From Phycisphaerae bacterium (lineage in GTDB: Bacteria; Planctomycetota; Phycisphaerae; Sedimentisphaerales; Anaerohalosphaeraceae), in the NCBI GenBank assembly GCA_012729675.1, contig JAAYCR010000050.1, positions 1-64,000 on the forward strand: 64,000 nucleotides of DNA, in the 5' to 3' direction. The translations under genes were made by a program, and so were the position numbers. The stretch's first letter is position 1. Each line of letters starts with the position of its first letter. Positions 34,926-43,004 of this stretch are shown here, one piece after another. The notes below the pieces were generated by a model. It saw only the letters and a list, made by a program, of their open reading frames with translations, was not told the DNA's origin and searched no databases.

Positions 34926-35384
34926 TTACTCCATCCGCACTTTGACGACGATTTTTTTGACGGCACAGGGCGCTTCCAGCATCCGGCACGGCATGTGCGG
35001 TTCGTTGGGCCAGAAGATCGCAAACCGCCCCGGCGTCAACACGGCCTTGCTGTAGTGCGGCGGCGGGGCATAAAACGCGATGTCCCTGTCCCCGTCATAC
35101 CCCTCGACCTGGGTCAACCCCTCCAGTGGCGCAAAACCGATGAACTCGGTCCCGCTGACCACCGTTTGAATATCGAGGTATTTGTGATGAATCTCAAATT
35201 TTCCTTCGTCGGCGGGTTGGGTCTCGTATTCATCCACCACAAAAAAGATATCATCCCCCTGCACCACATTCCGCCCAACCGGCGATTGAAGCACCTGCTC
35301 TTCATTCAGCAGCGCAAGGCCAATCGCAATCCGCTCACCCAGCCCCCCATACAGCAACGCACTGTCAATCTGATCCAGTATCAT
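34926..35384 (-). CDS. YhcH/YjgK/YiaL-family sugar-binding protein
   Basis: 152 residues of the DUF386 family, cupin-like beta barrel. Diagnostic blocks are EIHHKYLDIQTVVSGTEFIG and FYAPPPHYSKAVLTPGRFAI followed by FWPNEPHMP; the His and Glu residues bind a metal. Members of this family act on the anomeric form of sialic acid (NanQ type) or in related sugar paths. The neighbour downstream is a sialate O-acetylesterase, which supports a link to sialic acid or amino-sugar use. No lyase or kinase of that path is in view. Confidence 0.88.
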   Translation of the reverse strand: MILDQIDSALLYGGLGERIAIGLALLNEEQVLQSPVGRNVVQGDDIFFVVDEYETQPADEGKFEIHHKYLDIQTVVSGTEFIGFAPLEGLTQVEGYDGDRDIAFYAPPPHYSKAVLTPGRFAIFWPNEPHMPCRMLEAPCAVKKIVVKVRME

Positions 35385-35390
35385 ATATCG

Positions 35391-35972
35391 TCATTCTATC
35401 AAAAATAATATGTGAAAGGCTTGTTTGCTATTAGGGTCATATATTATGTATTCTGACGTGCTATCTGATTTTAAGTGATACACTTCAGTCTTGTCGAGGT
35501 TTTCAATATTGAGCCATTTGTCCTTACGAAAGTTTTCCTCCTCATAAGGATCGAATTCATGCTTTTCATAACCCTTTTCGATGACAATCTTACCAAGATC
35601 GGCTTTGTCTATCTCGAATTTAATATAGCTTGGAACATCAAAAGCACCTTTAAGCCATCTTGAGCGAATAATCTTGACCGATGATGGCGGTGGATTGGCA
35701 AGTAATATTCTGAATCGCAACCAACCCGGAGGCTGGAATAATAACCCGACAATTCCGATGGTCAAAAAGATACTAACTAACACAGCCGTCAGGTCAATTC
35801 TTGCAGCGTTCCCTTTGACAAACAGCTTAATAAGCCCGCTACAAAAGAAAAAAAGAGGAATTCCGATAACGACAGCCACTATCATTCCAAAAAAAGGACC
35901 TAAGCAGGGATCTTTGAATACGAATCCACTGACGATTCCAGCCAAGATGATATATCTGTAACGTTTTTTCAT
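35391..35972 (-). CDS. Membrane protein, unknown function
   Basis: 193 residues. Three hydrophobic segments (about 7-18, 27-50, 61-80) are followed by a soluble charged domain (about 100-193) with DYR/EEENFRKDKWLNIENLD-like repeats and no known motif. Fairly A+T-rich compared with its neighbour. It lies immediately upstream of the YhcH gene (six-base gap) and might share its message. There is no visible Shine-Dalgarno. Confidence 0.55.
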   Translation of the reverse strand: MKKRYRYIILAGIVSGFVFKDPCLGPFFGMIVAVVIGIPLFFFCSGLIKLFVKGNAARIDLTAVLVSIFLTIGIVGLLFQPPGWLRFRILLANPPPSSVKIIRSRWLKGAFDVPSYIKFEIDKADLGKIVIEKGYEKHEFDPYEEENFRKDKWLNIENLDKTEVYHLKSDSTSEYIIYDPNSKQAFHILFLIE

Positions 35973-36294
35973 AAGAACAAAGCCCTGCTCTTGTGCTTAC
36001 ACACACGACGCTGCTGGTTGTTGATCGCACCGAAGGTGCAGCATAATTCAGCCCAGGGCAACGCCCTGGGTGTCAGGTTCCCAAATTACCTCTCGCTCTG
36101 AAAGGGCAACATCGCCATTCTCTTTCTATATTGCCCTTACAGGGCGTTTGGTATTTCACTATGTCACTGACCCCAGCCCGTTGGGCTGGGCTAAGCTATT
36201 TTGGCCTTTCAGGCTGCTTGACATTATCGCACTAATCGAGCAGCTTTCGTCGCCCCACTAATATTTTTAATCTCTGTGTTCTTGTATATTGAAT
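35973..36294. repeat. String of palindromic hairpins, copy A
   Basis: Successive hairpins GCACC-GAA-GGTGC, CCCAGGGC-AAC-GCCCTGGG, GCCCT-TAC-AGGGC and CAGCCC-GTT-GGGCTG, then CTAAGCTATTTTGGCCTTTC. No gene is present. The right half recurs inverted at 47799-47895 with compensatory stem changes (GCCCT/AGGGC here, GCCCC/GGGGC there). It is an interspersed intergenic repeat family. Confidence 0.75.
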
Positions 36295-36615
36295 TCAGTT
36301 ATGGTTTACGATAGTATTACTCCTGAAGTTAGCGTAGGTTCGGCTCGCGGAGCGGAGCCCCGCGTAAAGCGGAGCGCAGCGAGCCGAACCGGTGCCAACG
36401 GGCCGCGAGAGATCGATCGTGTCAGGGTCCCCAAGGCCGTCACAGAGCGGGATCCTCGCGGCGCTGGTGGTATCAACCCGAACCGCCTCCGACGCATTGT
36501 CCTCGACCTCTGTCCGAGCCGGCGCCGTCTGCGTTTCCGCAGGCATCCCCCTGTCCCCCTCACATCCGGCCAACACCAGCACACACCAGATAATAACTGC
36601 TGCACATCGCTTCAT
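36295..36615 (-). CDS. Small lipoprotein, altered at its C-terminus by a palindromic repeat
   Basis: 106 residues from the ATG at 36615. The lipobox is clear: hydrophobic AAVIIWCVLV then LAGC (Cys at about 18). About 60 residues of low-complexity Thr/Ala/Glu sequence follow. From about residue 75 the frame crosses a long palindrome (36337-36390) and reads Arg/Ser/Ala-rich sequence that looks non-native. The original protein may have ended differently, so this could be a decaying gene. Confidence 0.45.
   Translation of the reverse strand: MKRCAAVIIWCVLVLAGCEGDRGMPAETQTAPARTEVEDNASEAVRVDTTSAARIPLCDGLGDPDTIDLSRPVGTGSARCAPLYAGLRSASRTYANFRSNTIVNHN
36337..36390. repeat. Long palindrome inside the lipoprotein frame
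   Basis: Arms GGTTCGGCTCGC (36337-36348) and GCGAGCCGAACC (36379-36390) are perfect complements. The interior carries two copies of GCGGAGCG. A REP-like unit that appears to have inserted in the coding frame. Confidence 0.7.
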
Positions 36616-36661
36616 CGTTCTCAATCCAAAATCAATATCGTTATTATATCACAGCAACAAC

Positions 36662-36711
36662 TTTAACCTTTAACCTCTGGTTTTAGCTTTTGGATTTTCA
36701 GCTTTAACTTT
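36662..36711. repeat. 50-bp direct repeat, left copy
   Basis: Identical over 50 bases to 37342-37391. Made of TTTAACC/TTTTAGC-type units. It lies just downstream of the nucleotidyltransferase gene. Confidence 0.9.
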
Positions 36712-36727
36712 TCGTACACATCTTCAA

Positions 36728-37183
36728 CTATTCCCCGTTTTTCTCATCTAATTTCTCCAGCAATCGCACGTCCTCAAGATCGACCGCTCGTTTGCAGGCG
36801 CGTTTTGAGGCAATCAAGTCTTCTTTGCATAAAATGAAAAAATCCTGCCCCTGATAATTTATCGTTTCGCGTCTGAGCCATGCGTCGTTAAAGGTAATTC
36901 CGGGCGTCGAGGTCTGAACATCGATTCTGACTTTATCGTTGAAAACCGTGATCTCATGCGACACAACATCGTCGGGATCCGTCAGCGTGGCTGTGCCGAA
37001 ACCGGCTTCAACCAGGGCTTTCAAAAGCTTTTTGGCGTTGTCGGCCGATGCCTCAATCAGGATGTCCAGATCAAAGGTAACGCGCGGGACGCCATAAAGT
37101 ACCGAGGCGACGCCGCCGATCACCATATATTTGACCTCATTTCGCTGAAAGGATTTGAATACGTCCTGCAATCGGTTCAACAT
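36728..37183 (-). CDS. Minimal nucleotidyltransferase (AbiEii/MNT-like)
   Basis: 151 residues. The nucleotidyltransferase motif is visible at about 18-45: YMVIGGVASVLYGVPRVTFD followed by LDILIE, giving the G-G ... D-x-D layout of the pol-beta superfamily; a third acidic residue may be in VRIDVQ. The C-terminal helix contains KEDLIASKRACKRAVDLEDV. Proteins of this kind occur as toxins (AbiEii) or as parts of HEPN/MNT pairs. It overlaps the small upstream gene by 47 bases and both lie between perfect 50-bp direct repeats, downstream of glyS. The partner could be an antitoxin, which would make this a toxin-antitoxin cassette. Confidence 0.75.
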   Translation of the reverse strand: MLNRLQDVFKSFQRNEVKYMVIGGVASVLYGVPRVTFDLDILIEASADNAKKLLKALVEAGFGTATLTDPDDVVSHEITVFNDKVRIDVQTSTPGITFNDAWLRRETINYQGQDFFILCKEDLIASKRACKRAVDLEDVRLLEKLDEKNGE

Positions 37184-37337
37184 GTTTTTTCTCTTTCAGT
37201 TCGGGGTGAACAGACAGCGCCAGTTCGGTAAACTCGCAGAAAACGTCCATCCGCTCGGCCATGGACAGGGATTGAAACCAGCGGGCTTTGGCCTCAATGG
37301 TCTCCTGTTGTCTATCGTGTTCTACGGTCGGTATCAT
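37137..37337 (-). CDS. Small partner of the nucleotidyltransferase, unknown
   Basis: 66 residues, charged and mainly helical (EAKARWFQSLSMAERMDVFC, EFTELALSVHPELKEKK). It overlaps the start of the nucleotidyltransferase by 47 bases, so the second start depends on translation of this gene. No known DNA-binding motif is seen. Size and coupling fit an antitoxin or an adaptor. It starts right next to the right-hand 50-bp repeat and has no evident Shine-Dalgarno. Confidence 0.6.
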   Translation of the reverse strand: MIPTVEHDRQQETIEAKARWFQSLSMAERMDVFCEFTELALSVHPELKEKKHVEPIAGRIQILSAK

Positions 37338-37341
37338 CCGT

Positions 37342-37391
37342 TTTAACCTTTAACCTCTGGTTTTAGCTTTTGGATTTTCAGCTTTAACTTT
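37342..37391. repeat. 50-bp direct repeat, right copy
   Basis: Identical over 50 bases to 36662-36711. It ends two bases before the glyS stop codon and forms the leader of the two-gene cassette. Confidence 0.9.
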
Positions 37392-37393
37392 CC

Positions 37394-38872
37394 TTACAGG
37401 TCCAGTTTTTCACGCAAAAAGCTCTTGATCTGATCAATCGCCACGCGGCACTGCACCATACTGTCACGTTCACGGACGGTCACGGTTCCATCCTCTTTGG
37501 TCTGCCCGTCAATGGTCATACAATACGGCGTGCCGGCCTCATCCTGTCGGCGGTAGCGCCGCCCGACGGCGCCTTTCTCGTCATAGAAGCAGTTGAAATG
37601 CTTCTTGAGGTCGTCATACAATTTCCGCCCGATCTCCGGCAGGCCGTCCTTCTTGACCAGCGGAAAGATCGCCGCCTTGATCGGCGCCAGATGCGGATGA
37701 AACCGCAGCACATTCCGCACCTCGCCGTTGACCTCATCCTCATCATACGCATCGACCAAAAACGCCAGCGTGCTGCGATCCACACCCGCCGACGGCTCAA
37801 TCACGTACGCCACATACCGCTCGCGGGTCTCTTCCTCAAAATACGCCAACGGCCCCTTGACATAATCCGGGTCTTCATCCCGCAGCGTAATCTTGCTCAA
37901 ATCGCCCTTCTGCTCGAACCAGTCGTTCATCGTCCGCATTCCCCGCTGATGCTGCCGGAGGTCGTAGTCCGTCCGGTTGGCGATACCTTCCAGCTCCTGC
38001 CAATCGCCCGACCCGAACGGGAACTTGTACTCCACATCCACGCACGCCTTGGCATAATGCGCCAGCTCGTCCGGGTCGTGATCGCGAAACCGCAGGTTCT
38101 CTTTCTTGATCCCCAGATTCAGGTACCAGTTGAACCGCTGCTCTTTCCAGTGATTGTACCAGTTGTCATCCGTCCCCGGCTTGCAGAAAAACTCAAGCTC
38201 CGCCTGCTCGAACTCCCGCGTGCGGAAGATAAACGCCTTGGTCGTCACCTCGTTGCGGAACGACTTGCCGATCTGGGCGATTCCAAACGGAATCTTGACG
38301 CGGGAGGAGTCCAGCACGTTGCGGAAGTTGGCAAAAATCCCCTGCGCCGTCTCCGGCCGCAAATACAGCGTCATCGTATCGTCGGCATTGGCCCCCATCT
38401 GCGTCTCAAACATCAGCCGAAACGCCATCGGCTTGGAAAACTGCCCCACCGTCCCGCACGCCGGGCACACCTTGCCGCCCAGGTTGTGCTCCTTGCCCGC
38501 CTCGACCTCAATATCCACATGCTCGGTATGCTCGGCCGCGGCCGGCTTGTCGCTCTCGGCCAGATGATCGACTCGTGTCCGCGTGTTGCACTTCTTGCAT
38601 ACCGTCACCAAATCGGCAAACTTATCCGCATGGCCGGAGGACTTCCACACCATCGGGTGCATCAAAATCGAGCAGTCCAGCCCCACCACATCGTCACGCA
38701 TCTGCACGACCGCCTTCCACCATGCCGCCCGCACGTTGCGCTTCAACTCCGCCCCCAGCGGGCCGTAATCATAACACGACGCCAATCCGCCGTAAATTTC
38801 GCTCGATTGAAAGATAAACCCCCGCCGCTTGCACAGCGACACAATGTCGTCCAGCTTGGTCAATTTTGCCAT
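37394..38872 (-). CDS. glyS: Glycyl-tRNA synthetase, homodimeric type
   Basis: 492 residues, class II synthetase that charges tRNA-Gly. N-terminal blocks KRRGFIFQSSEIYGGLASCYDYGPLGAEL; motif 2 FRNEVTTKAFIFRTREFEQAELEFF; motif 3 is in the C-terminal half. A Cys pair CKKCN (about residue 92) and CPACG (about 137) form an inserted zinc-binding element. The short form without the anticodon-binding insertion of the tetrameric bacterial type is usual for archaea, eukaryotes and several bacterial phyla, including planctomycetes. GGAAG precedes the ATG. Stop lies against the cassette repeat. Confidence 0.95.
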   Translation of the reverse strand: MAKLTKLDDIVSLCKRRGFIFQSSEIYGGLASCYDYGPLGAELKRNVRAAWWKAVVQMRDDVVGLDCSILMHPMVWKSSGHADKFADLVTVCKKCNTRTRVDHLAESDKPAAAEHTEHVDIEVEAGKEHNLGGKVCPACGTVGQFSKPMAFRLMFETQMGANADDTMTLYLRPETAQGIFANFRNVLDSSRVKIPFGIAQIGKSFRNEVTTKAFIFRTREFEQAELEFFCKPGTDDNWYNHWKEQRFNWYLNLGIKKENLRFRDHDPDELAHYAKACVDVEYKFPFGSGDWQELEGIANRTDYDLRQHQRGMRTMNDWFEQKGDLSKITLRDEDPDYVKGPLAYFEEETRERYVAYVIEPSAGVDRSTLAFLVDAYDEDEVNGEVRNVLRFHPHLAPIKAAIFPLVKKDGLPEIGRKLYDDLKKHFNCFYDEKGAVGRRYRRQDEAGTPYCMTIDGQTKEDGTVTVRERDSMVQCRVAIDQIKSFLREKLDL

Positions 38873-39428
38873 AACCGCTTCCCAGTCAAAAGGTTAAGTT
38901 TTGTTCCGCAACCCGCTAAAAACCCTTAGTATAGCCGTTATTATAAAAATTACAACCCCTGAAACCCCTTTAACGTCGCTGTCAACATGTTTGAGAATTT
39001 TTTCTGGCCGTGTTGATTTGGAATATTGTGTGATAATCCTGCATTTTGAGCCCGCAGGGCGACATCGTGTAGCCACGGGCGTAAGCCCGTGGTAAATAGG
39101 GCAGCCATCCCCCTCTTTTAGCCCGCGCAGCGGGCGATATGGGCCTTTCATACCGCCCGCTGCGCGGGCTTGGAGAAGCGTGTATCGGCTTGTTATCCCC
39201 GCCCTTACGGGCGGGGCTACACGATAACGCCTCTTACAGAGGCTCTCGAAAAAAGCTTGCCAGAAAATATTCTCACACACGTCAACGGTCAACGGATACA
39301 CAAAACTTTCCGGTTGACACCACGCCGCAATCGGGTATATTAATTGGCGGGGATGGGGTTCCCCGTATAACCGCCGCTGTGGCTGATGACTCCTGCCGAA
39401 CTGCAAGGAATGTCTGTCAGGAGTTGCG
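38873..39428. repeat. Intergenic region with a second palindrome string
   Basis: 556 bases without a gene. Between 39048 and 39235 there are five hairpins: GCCC-GCA-GGGC, CCACGGGC-GTAA-GCCCGTGG, GCCCGC-GCA-GCGGGC, GCCCGC-TGC-GCGGGC and CCCCGCCC-TTA-CGGGCGGGG (last one slightly offset). The string is framed by GTGTAGCC and GGCTACAC, which are themselves complementary. The rest, including the antiporter leader, shows nothing I can name. Confidence 0.7.
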
Positions 39429-40625
39429 ATGAGCCTGAATGGAGTGATTTTGTTGATTTTGGTCGGCGGGTATGCGGCGGGCAAGCTGTTTTCGGCCCTG
39501 CGGCTGCCGAGTGTGCTGGGGATGACGCTTTGGGGTATCGGTATATCCCTGTTTTTCCGCGACGCCTACCCGCCTGTGCTCGACGAGCTTTCCTCGTTCC
39601 TGCGTTCCACCGCCCTGATCATCATTCTGCTCCGCGCCGGCCTGGGCATCCACAAAAAGACCCTGCAAAAGGTCGGCAAAACGGCCCTGCTGATGGCCTT
39701 TGTGCCGTGCCTTTTCGAAGGACTGGCGCTGACGGGGTTGTTCTATTGGCTGACCCCCTTCGACCTGCTGACCAGCGGCCTGACGGGGTTTTTGCTGGCG
39801 GCGGTCTCGCCGGCGGTGGTCGTGCCCTCGATGCTGGAGCTGAAAGAAAACGGCCTCGGCCGGCAAAACGACGTGCCGACGATCATCCTGGCCGGGGCGT
39901 CGCTGGACGATATTTTCTCCATCACGATATTTCTGGTCTTCCTGAACCTGCTGCGCGGCGAAAGCGTCAGCGCCGCCCACGCCGTCCTGTCCATCCCCGT
40001 CTCGGCCATCCTGGGCATCATCCCCGGCATCGTATTGGGACTGATTTTGGCGCGGTATTTCAACGCCCATTACGAAAAGGTGCGGGCAACCGAAAAGACG
40101 CTCCTGCTGCTGGCCTCATCGATCTTTCTCTTGCAGGTCGGCGACTGGCTGCACACTGCCGCCCTCTTGGGCGTGATGACGGTCGGCTTTATCCTGCTGG
40201 AAAAGGCCGAGCGGGCCGCGCACGAACTGGCCTACAACCTCAACAAGATGTGGGTCTTTGCCGAAATCATCCTGTTTGTGCTGGTCGGGATGGCCGTCGA
40301 TGTGCGGGTAGCGATGGAAGCCGGGCCAAAGGGCGCGGCCCTGATCCTGCTGGGGCTTCTCGCCCGCTCGACAGGCGTCTATCTGGCCACGGCCTTCTCG
40401 ACCCTGACCTATAAAGAACGCCTCTTCTGTATGATCGCCTACACCCCCAAGGCCACCGTCCAGGCCGCGATGGGTGCGGTGGCGCTGTCCTTCGGCCTGC
40501 CCTATGGAAAGGAAGTCCTTGCATACGCAGTACTTGCAATTCTGATCACTGCCCCGCTGGGCCTGATCGGCATCCGCCTGTCCGCCAAGCATCTTCTCAA
40601 GACAGGCGACATCGCTTTCCACTAA
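39429..40625 (+). CDS. Cation:proton antiporter, CPA1 type
   Basis: 398 residues with about 12 membrane helices. The CPA motif is recognised around FLLAAVSPAVVVPSMLELKE and the later pair GASLDDIFSITIFLVF, in which Asp-Asp marks the ion site of the NhaP/NhaA-like group. The C-terminus TPKATVQAAMGAVALSFGLP is typical of electrogenic sodium- or potassium-proton antiporters. No TrkA regulatory domain is attached. AGGAG lies upstream. Stands alone before the PadR operon. Confidence 0.88.
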   Translation: MSLNGVILLILVGGYAAGKLFSALRLPSVLGMTLWGIGISLFFRDAYPPVLDELSSFLRSTALIIILLRAGLGIHKKTLQKVGKTALLMAFVPCLFEGLALTGLFYWLTPFDLLTSGLTGFLLAAVSPAVVVPSMLELKENGLGRQNDVPTIILAGASLDDIFSITIFLVFLNLLRGESVSAAHAVLSIPVSAILGIIPGIVLGLILARYFNAHYEKVRATEKTLLLLASSIFLLQVGDWLHTAALLGVMTVGFILLEKAERAAHELAYNLNKMWVFAEIILFVLVGMAVDVRVAMEAGPKGAALILLGLLARSTGVYLATAFSTLTYKERLFCMIAYTPKATVQAAMGAVALSFGLPYGKEVLAYAVLAILITAPLGLIGIRLSAKHLLKTGDIAFH

Positions 40626-40720
40626 CGCCGAAAATAACGGATAATGACCGCCGCGGCACGTTCGTATCTCGTTTTCGCTACGTCACTTAGAAGAAATTGG
40701 CAAAAAATCTTATTTTTTAC

Positions 40721-40749
40721 TTGACATAGCATAGTTTGTGTTACATAAT
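40721..40749 (+). promoter_or_regulatory. Promoter and possible operator of the PadR operon
   Basis: Consensus TTGACA (40721-40726), 17-base spacer, CATAAT (40744-40749), about 45 bases before the PadR ATG. CATA ... TATG inverted elements flank the -10, a place where a PadR dimer could repress its own gene. Confidence 0.7.
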
Positions 40750-40794
40750 ATGCGAAGTAAGCTATATATGACAACATATACTGGAGAATCGACA

Positions 40795-41139
40795 ATGCGA
40801 TTTGAACGGGAATTACTGAAAGGCGTCGCGCCGGTGGTGGTGCTGGAAATCCTCTCGCGGGGCAAAATGTACGGCTATGAACTCAGCGAGGCCCTCGAAC
40901 AGCGGAGCAAGGGCATTTTGACGCTGGGGCGGGGGACGCTGTACCCTCTGCTGTATAATCTGGAGGCCAAAGGGCTGGTGGCGGCCGAGTGGGAGGACAA
41001 CGAGAGCAAACGAAAACGCCGGTACTACTCCATCACCGGCAAGGGCAAGGCGGAGCTGGCCGCACAAAAGGAACAGTGGCTCGCCCTGCAGGAAGGCGTC
41101 AACCTCGTCTTCGGCCTCGGCGGCGTCAGCCTGGCGTAA
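40795..41139 (+). CDS. PadR-family transcriptional regulator
   Basis: 114 residues from the ATG at 40795 (GGAGA at eight bases). PadR winged helix: LEILSRGKMYGYELSEAL (helices 1-2), LTLGRGTLYPLLYNLEAKGL (recognition helix and wing), then RRYYSITGKGKAEL. C-terminal dimerisation helix is short. PadR regulators often control a neighbouring membrane-protein gene with a HAAS domain, which is exactly what follows. A consensus promoter precedes it. Confidence 0.92.
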   Translation: MRFERELLKGVAPVVVLEILSRGKMYGYELSEALEQRSKGILTLGRGTLYPLLYNLEAKGLVAAEWEDNESKRKRRYYSITGKGKAELAAQKEQWLALQEGVNLVFGLGGVSLA

Positions 41140-41275
41140 TGGTGAAATTTACCATGAAGGCCATGAAGCACATGAAGATGAAGATGATGAACAATTAATT
41201 TTGAATCAAGAACCCTCTTGATCCTGTCTAAAAACTTCGTGTTTCTTCGTGTGCTTCGTGGTTAACAAAGGAGAT
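41138..41275. repeat. Word-like tract between padR-type and HAAS genes
   Basis: ACCATGAAGGCCATGAAGCA and further ATGAAG units, then CTTCGTG repeated three times (41239-41265). Contained wholly within the operon gap. Confidence 0.65.
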
Positions 41276-41278
41276 TAT

Positions 41279-42958
41279 ATGGACAAGACAGAACATAACA
41301 ATGTCCCGGCGGTTGTGACCGACTATATCGACGCCATCATCAAAAAGATGCGGTATCGCAAAAAGGTGCGAGCCGAGGTGCGGCGGGAGTTGGCGGATCA
41401 TTTCGCCGACGCGCTGGCCGGCTGCAATAACGACGACGAACGCAACGCGCAGGCCCAGGCGATGATCGAAGAATTCGGCGATGCCATGCTGCTGGGCGTC
41501 CTGCTGCGCCGCGCCAAAAAACGCTGCCGTCCCCTCTGGCGTACCCTCATCGTCCGCGCCTTCCAAATGGTCGGCATCCTTTTCATGATGCTGATTCTCT
41601 ACATCGGCTGGTTCTTCAGCGGCAGACCCATCATCACCACCAACTACCTCGAGGTCATGAACAGCCAGGTGCGCCCCGTCGCTGACGATAATCAAAACGC
41701 CAGGCCTTTCTATCGGAAGGCCATCGATGCCTTTGTCCTGCCCCCCACACTCCCCCCCGCCGACGACCCGTCCTTGCCGCCTGAATTACAGCCGGCAGCG
41801 CCCGAGGTATTGGATATTTCCCCACGCCCATTGGCCACGATGACATCGCAGGAAAAACAGTTTCTGGCCGACTGGCTGGCCGCCAATGAGCAATCCGAAA
41901 CCCTCATCCGCCAGGGCAACCGGAAACCCTATTACTGGCAGACGTATTCCACCAATTCCGAAACAAGCGAATTGATGGGCGTTCTGCTGCCCGATCTGGC
42001 CGATTACAGAAGGCTGGCCAATCTCCTCTGCATGAAGGCCCTCTGGCAGGCGCAGCACGGACAACTCAACGATAGTCTCGACACCGTTTTGGAAAGCTAT
42101 CAATTCGGCCGGCATCTTCACAATAAAAATATCTTGATCGAGCAGTTGGTCGCCATTGCCATTAAAGCCAACGCCATGAAATCAATGCGAATAATCCTGG
42201 CCGAGCATGCTGATCAATTAGACAAAACTACGCTCACGGCGGTCAGAAATCATCTCGCAGAAATCGTATCGACTGAGGATTTTCTCATCGGCTTCGAAGG
42301 CGAAAAGCTCTTCATGTATGACGAAATCCAGCGCAGTTTTACCCAGACGCGCATCGGCAGCAGCCACTTATTTATCCAGCGGATTAGTCGATTGGGCTCG
42401 TTGACCGGATCAGACTATGGTGCGGCTGGGCAGTGGTTTCATATCCTCTTTACACACCCGGACCGCGAGGAGACCCTGGCCGCGGCGGACCGCTTTTATG
42501 CGGCGATGGATGAGTTCGCCAGGTACTCGCCCGCCCAACTGCGCCAAAAAGGTATCAACATAAACGAGCGCGTCGAAGAACTCATCAAGGGCAATTTCTT
42601 TCTCTCCATTCTCATCCCCGCGCTGGAACGCGTTGCAGAAGTCGCGCATCGCAGCAAGGCCGAGAGCCTCGCCACACTGGCCGTTTTGGCTATCCTCGAG
42701 TACCAGAAACAATCCGGCTCGCTGCCCCAATCGCTCGATGCGCTCGTCAGCTCCGGCCTGTTGCAATCCGTCCCCGTTGACCCCTACAGCAATCAGCCGC
42801 TCGTGTATAAAATAACCGATGCCGGCTTTACCCTCTACAGCGTAGGCCCCAATTTCAATGACGATGACGGCGTCATGGGAACGGATGAACAAGGCCGCCC
42901 GCGGCAGTGGAGCACCAACAGCGACATGCTCTTCTGGCCGGTACCGGAACGCGAATAG
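41279..42958 (+). CDS. HAAS-type membrane protein with GspG-like C-terminal segment
   Basis: 559 residues from the ATG at 41279 with AAAGGAG. The N-terminus (about 12-75, YIDAIIKKMRYRKKVRAEVR and on) is the HAAS/DUF1700-like helical domain that pairs with PadR regulators. One membrane helix follows (about 97-120, VRAFQMVGILFMMLILYIGW). The long extracytoplasmic part is mostly helical; its end (SLPQSLDALVSSGLL, DPYSNQPLVYKITDAGFTLY, SVGPNFNDDDG) resembles the C-terminal calcium-binding region of GspG pseudopilins. It lies 139 bases after the PadR gene. The function is unknown, possibly envelope stress or surface sensing. Confidence 0.75.
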   Translation: MDKTEHNNVPAVVTDYIDAIIKKMRYRKKVRAEVRRELADHFADALAGCNNDDERNAQAQAMIEEFGDAMLLGVLLRRAKKRCRPLWRTLIVRAFQMVGILFMMLILYIGWFFSGRPIITTNYLEVMNSQVRPVADDNQNARPFYRKAIDAFVLPPTLPPADDPSLPPELQPAAPEVLDISPRPLATMTSQEKQFLADWLAANEQSETLIRQGNRKPYYWQTYSTNSETSELMGVLLPDLADYRRLANLLCMKALWQAQHGQLNDSLDTVLESYQFGRHLHNKNILIEQLVAIAIKANAMKSMRIILAEHADQLDKTTLTAVRNHLAEIVSTEDFLIGFEGEKLFMYDEIQRSFTQTRIGSSHLFIQRISRLGSLTGSDYGAAGQWFHILFTHPDREETLAAADRFYAAMDEFARYSPAQLRQKGININERVEELIKGNFFLSILIPALERVAEVAHRSKAESLATLAVLAILEYQKQSGSLPQSLDALVSSGLLQSVPVDPYSNQPLVYKITDAGFTLYSVGPNFNDDDGVMGTDEQGRPRQWSTNSDMLFWPVPERE

Positions 42959-43004
42959 TGCGGCCTAAACCGCGCTCCTTTCCTGTCAACGACGGTGGCT
43001 GCCG

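Noticed and set aside
34527-35408. Frame containing the NHEAHEEHEE peptide
   Set aside because: It is translated from the CATGAAG word repeat and runs antisense to the YhcH gene; a known type of false gene.
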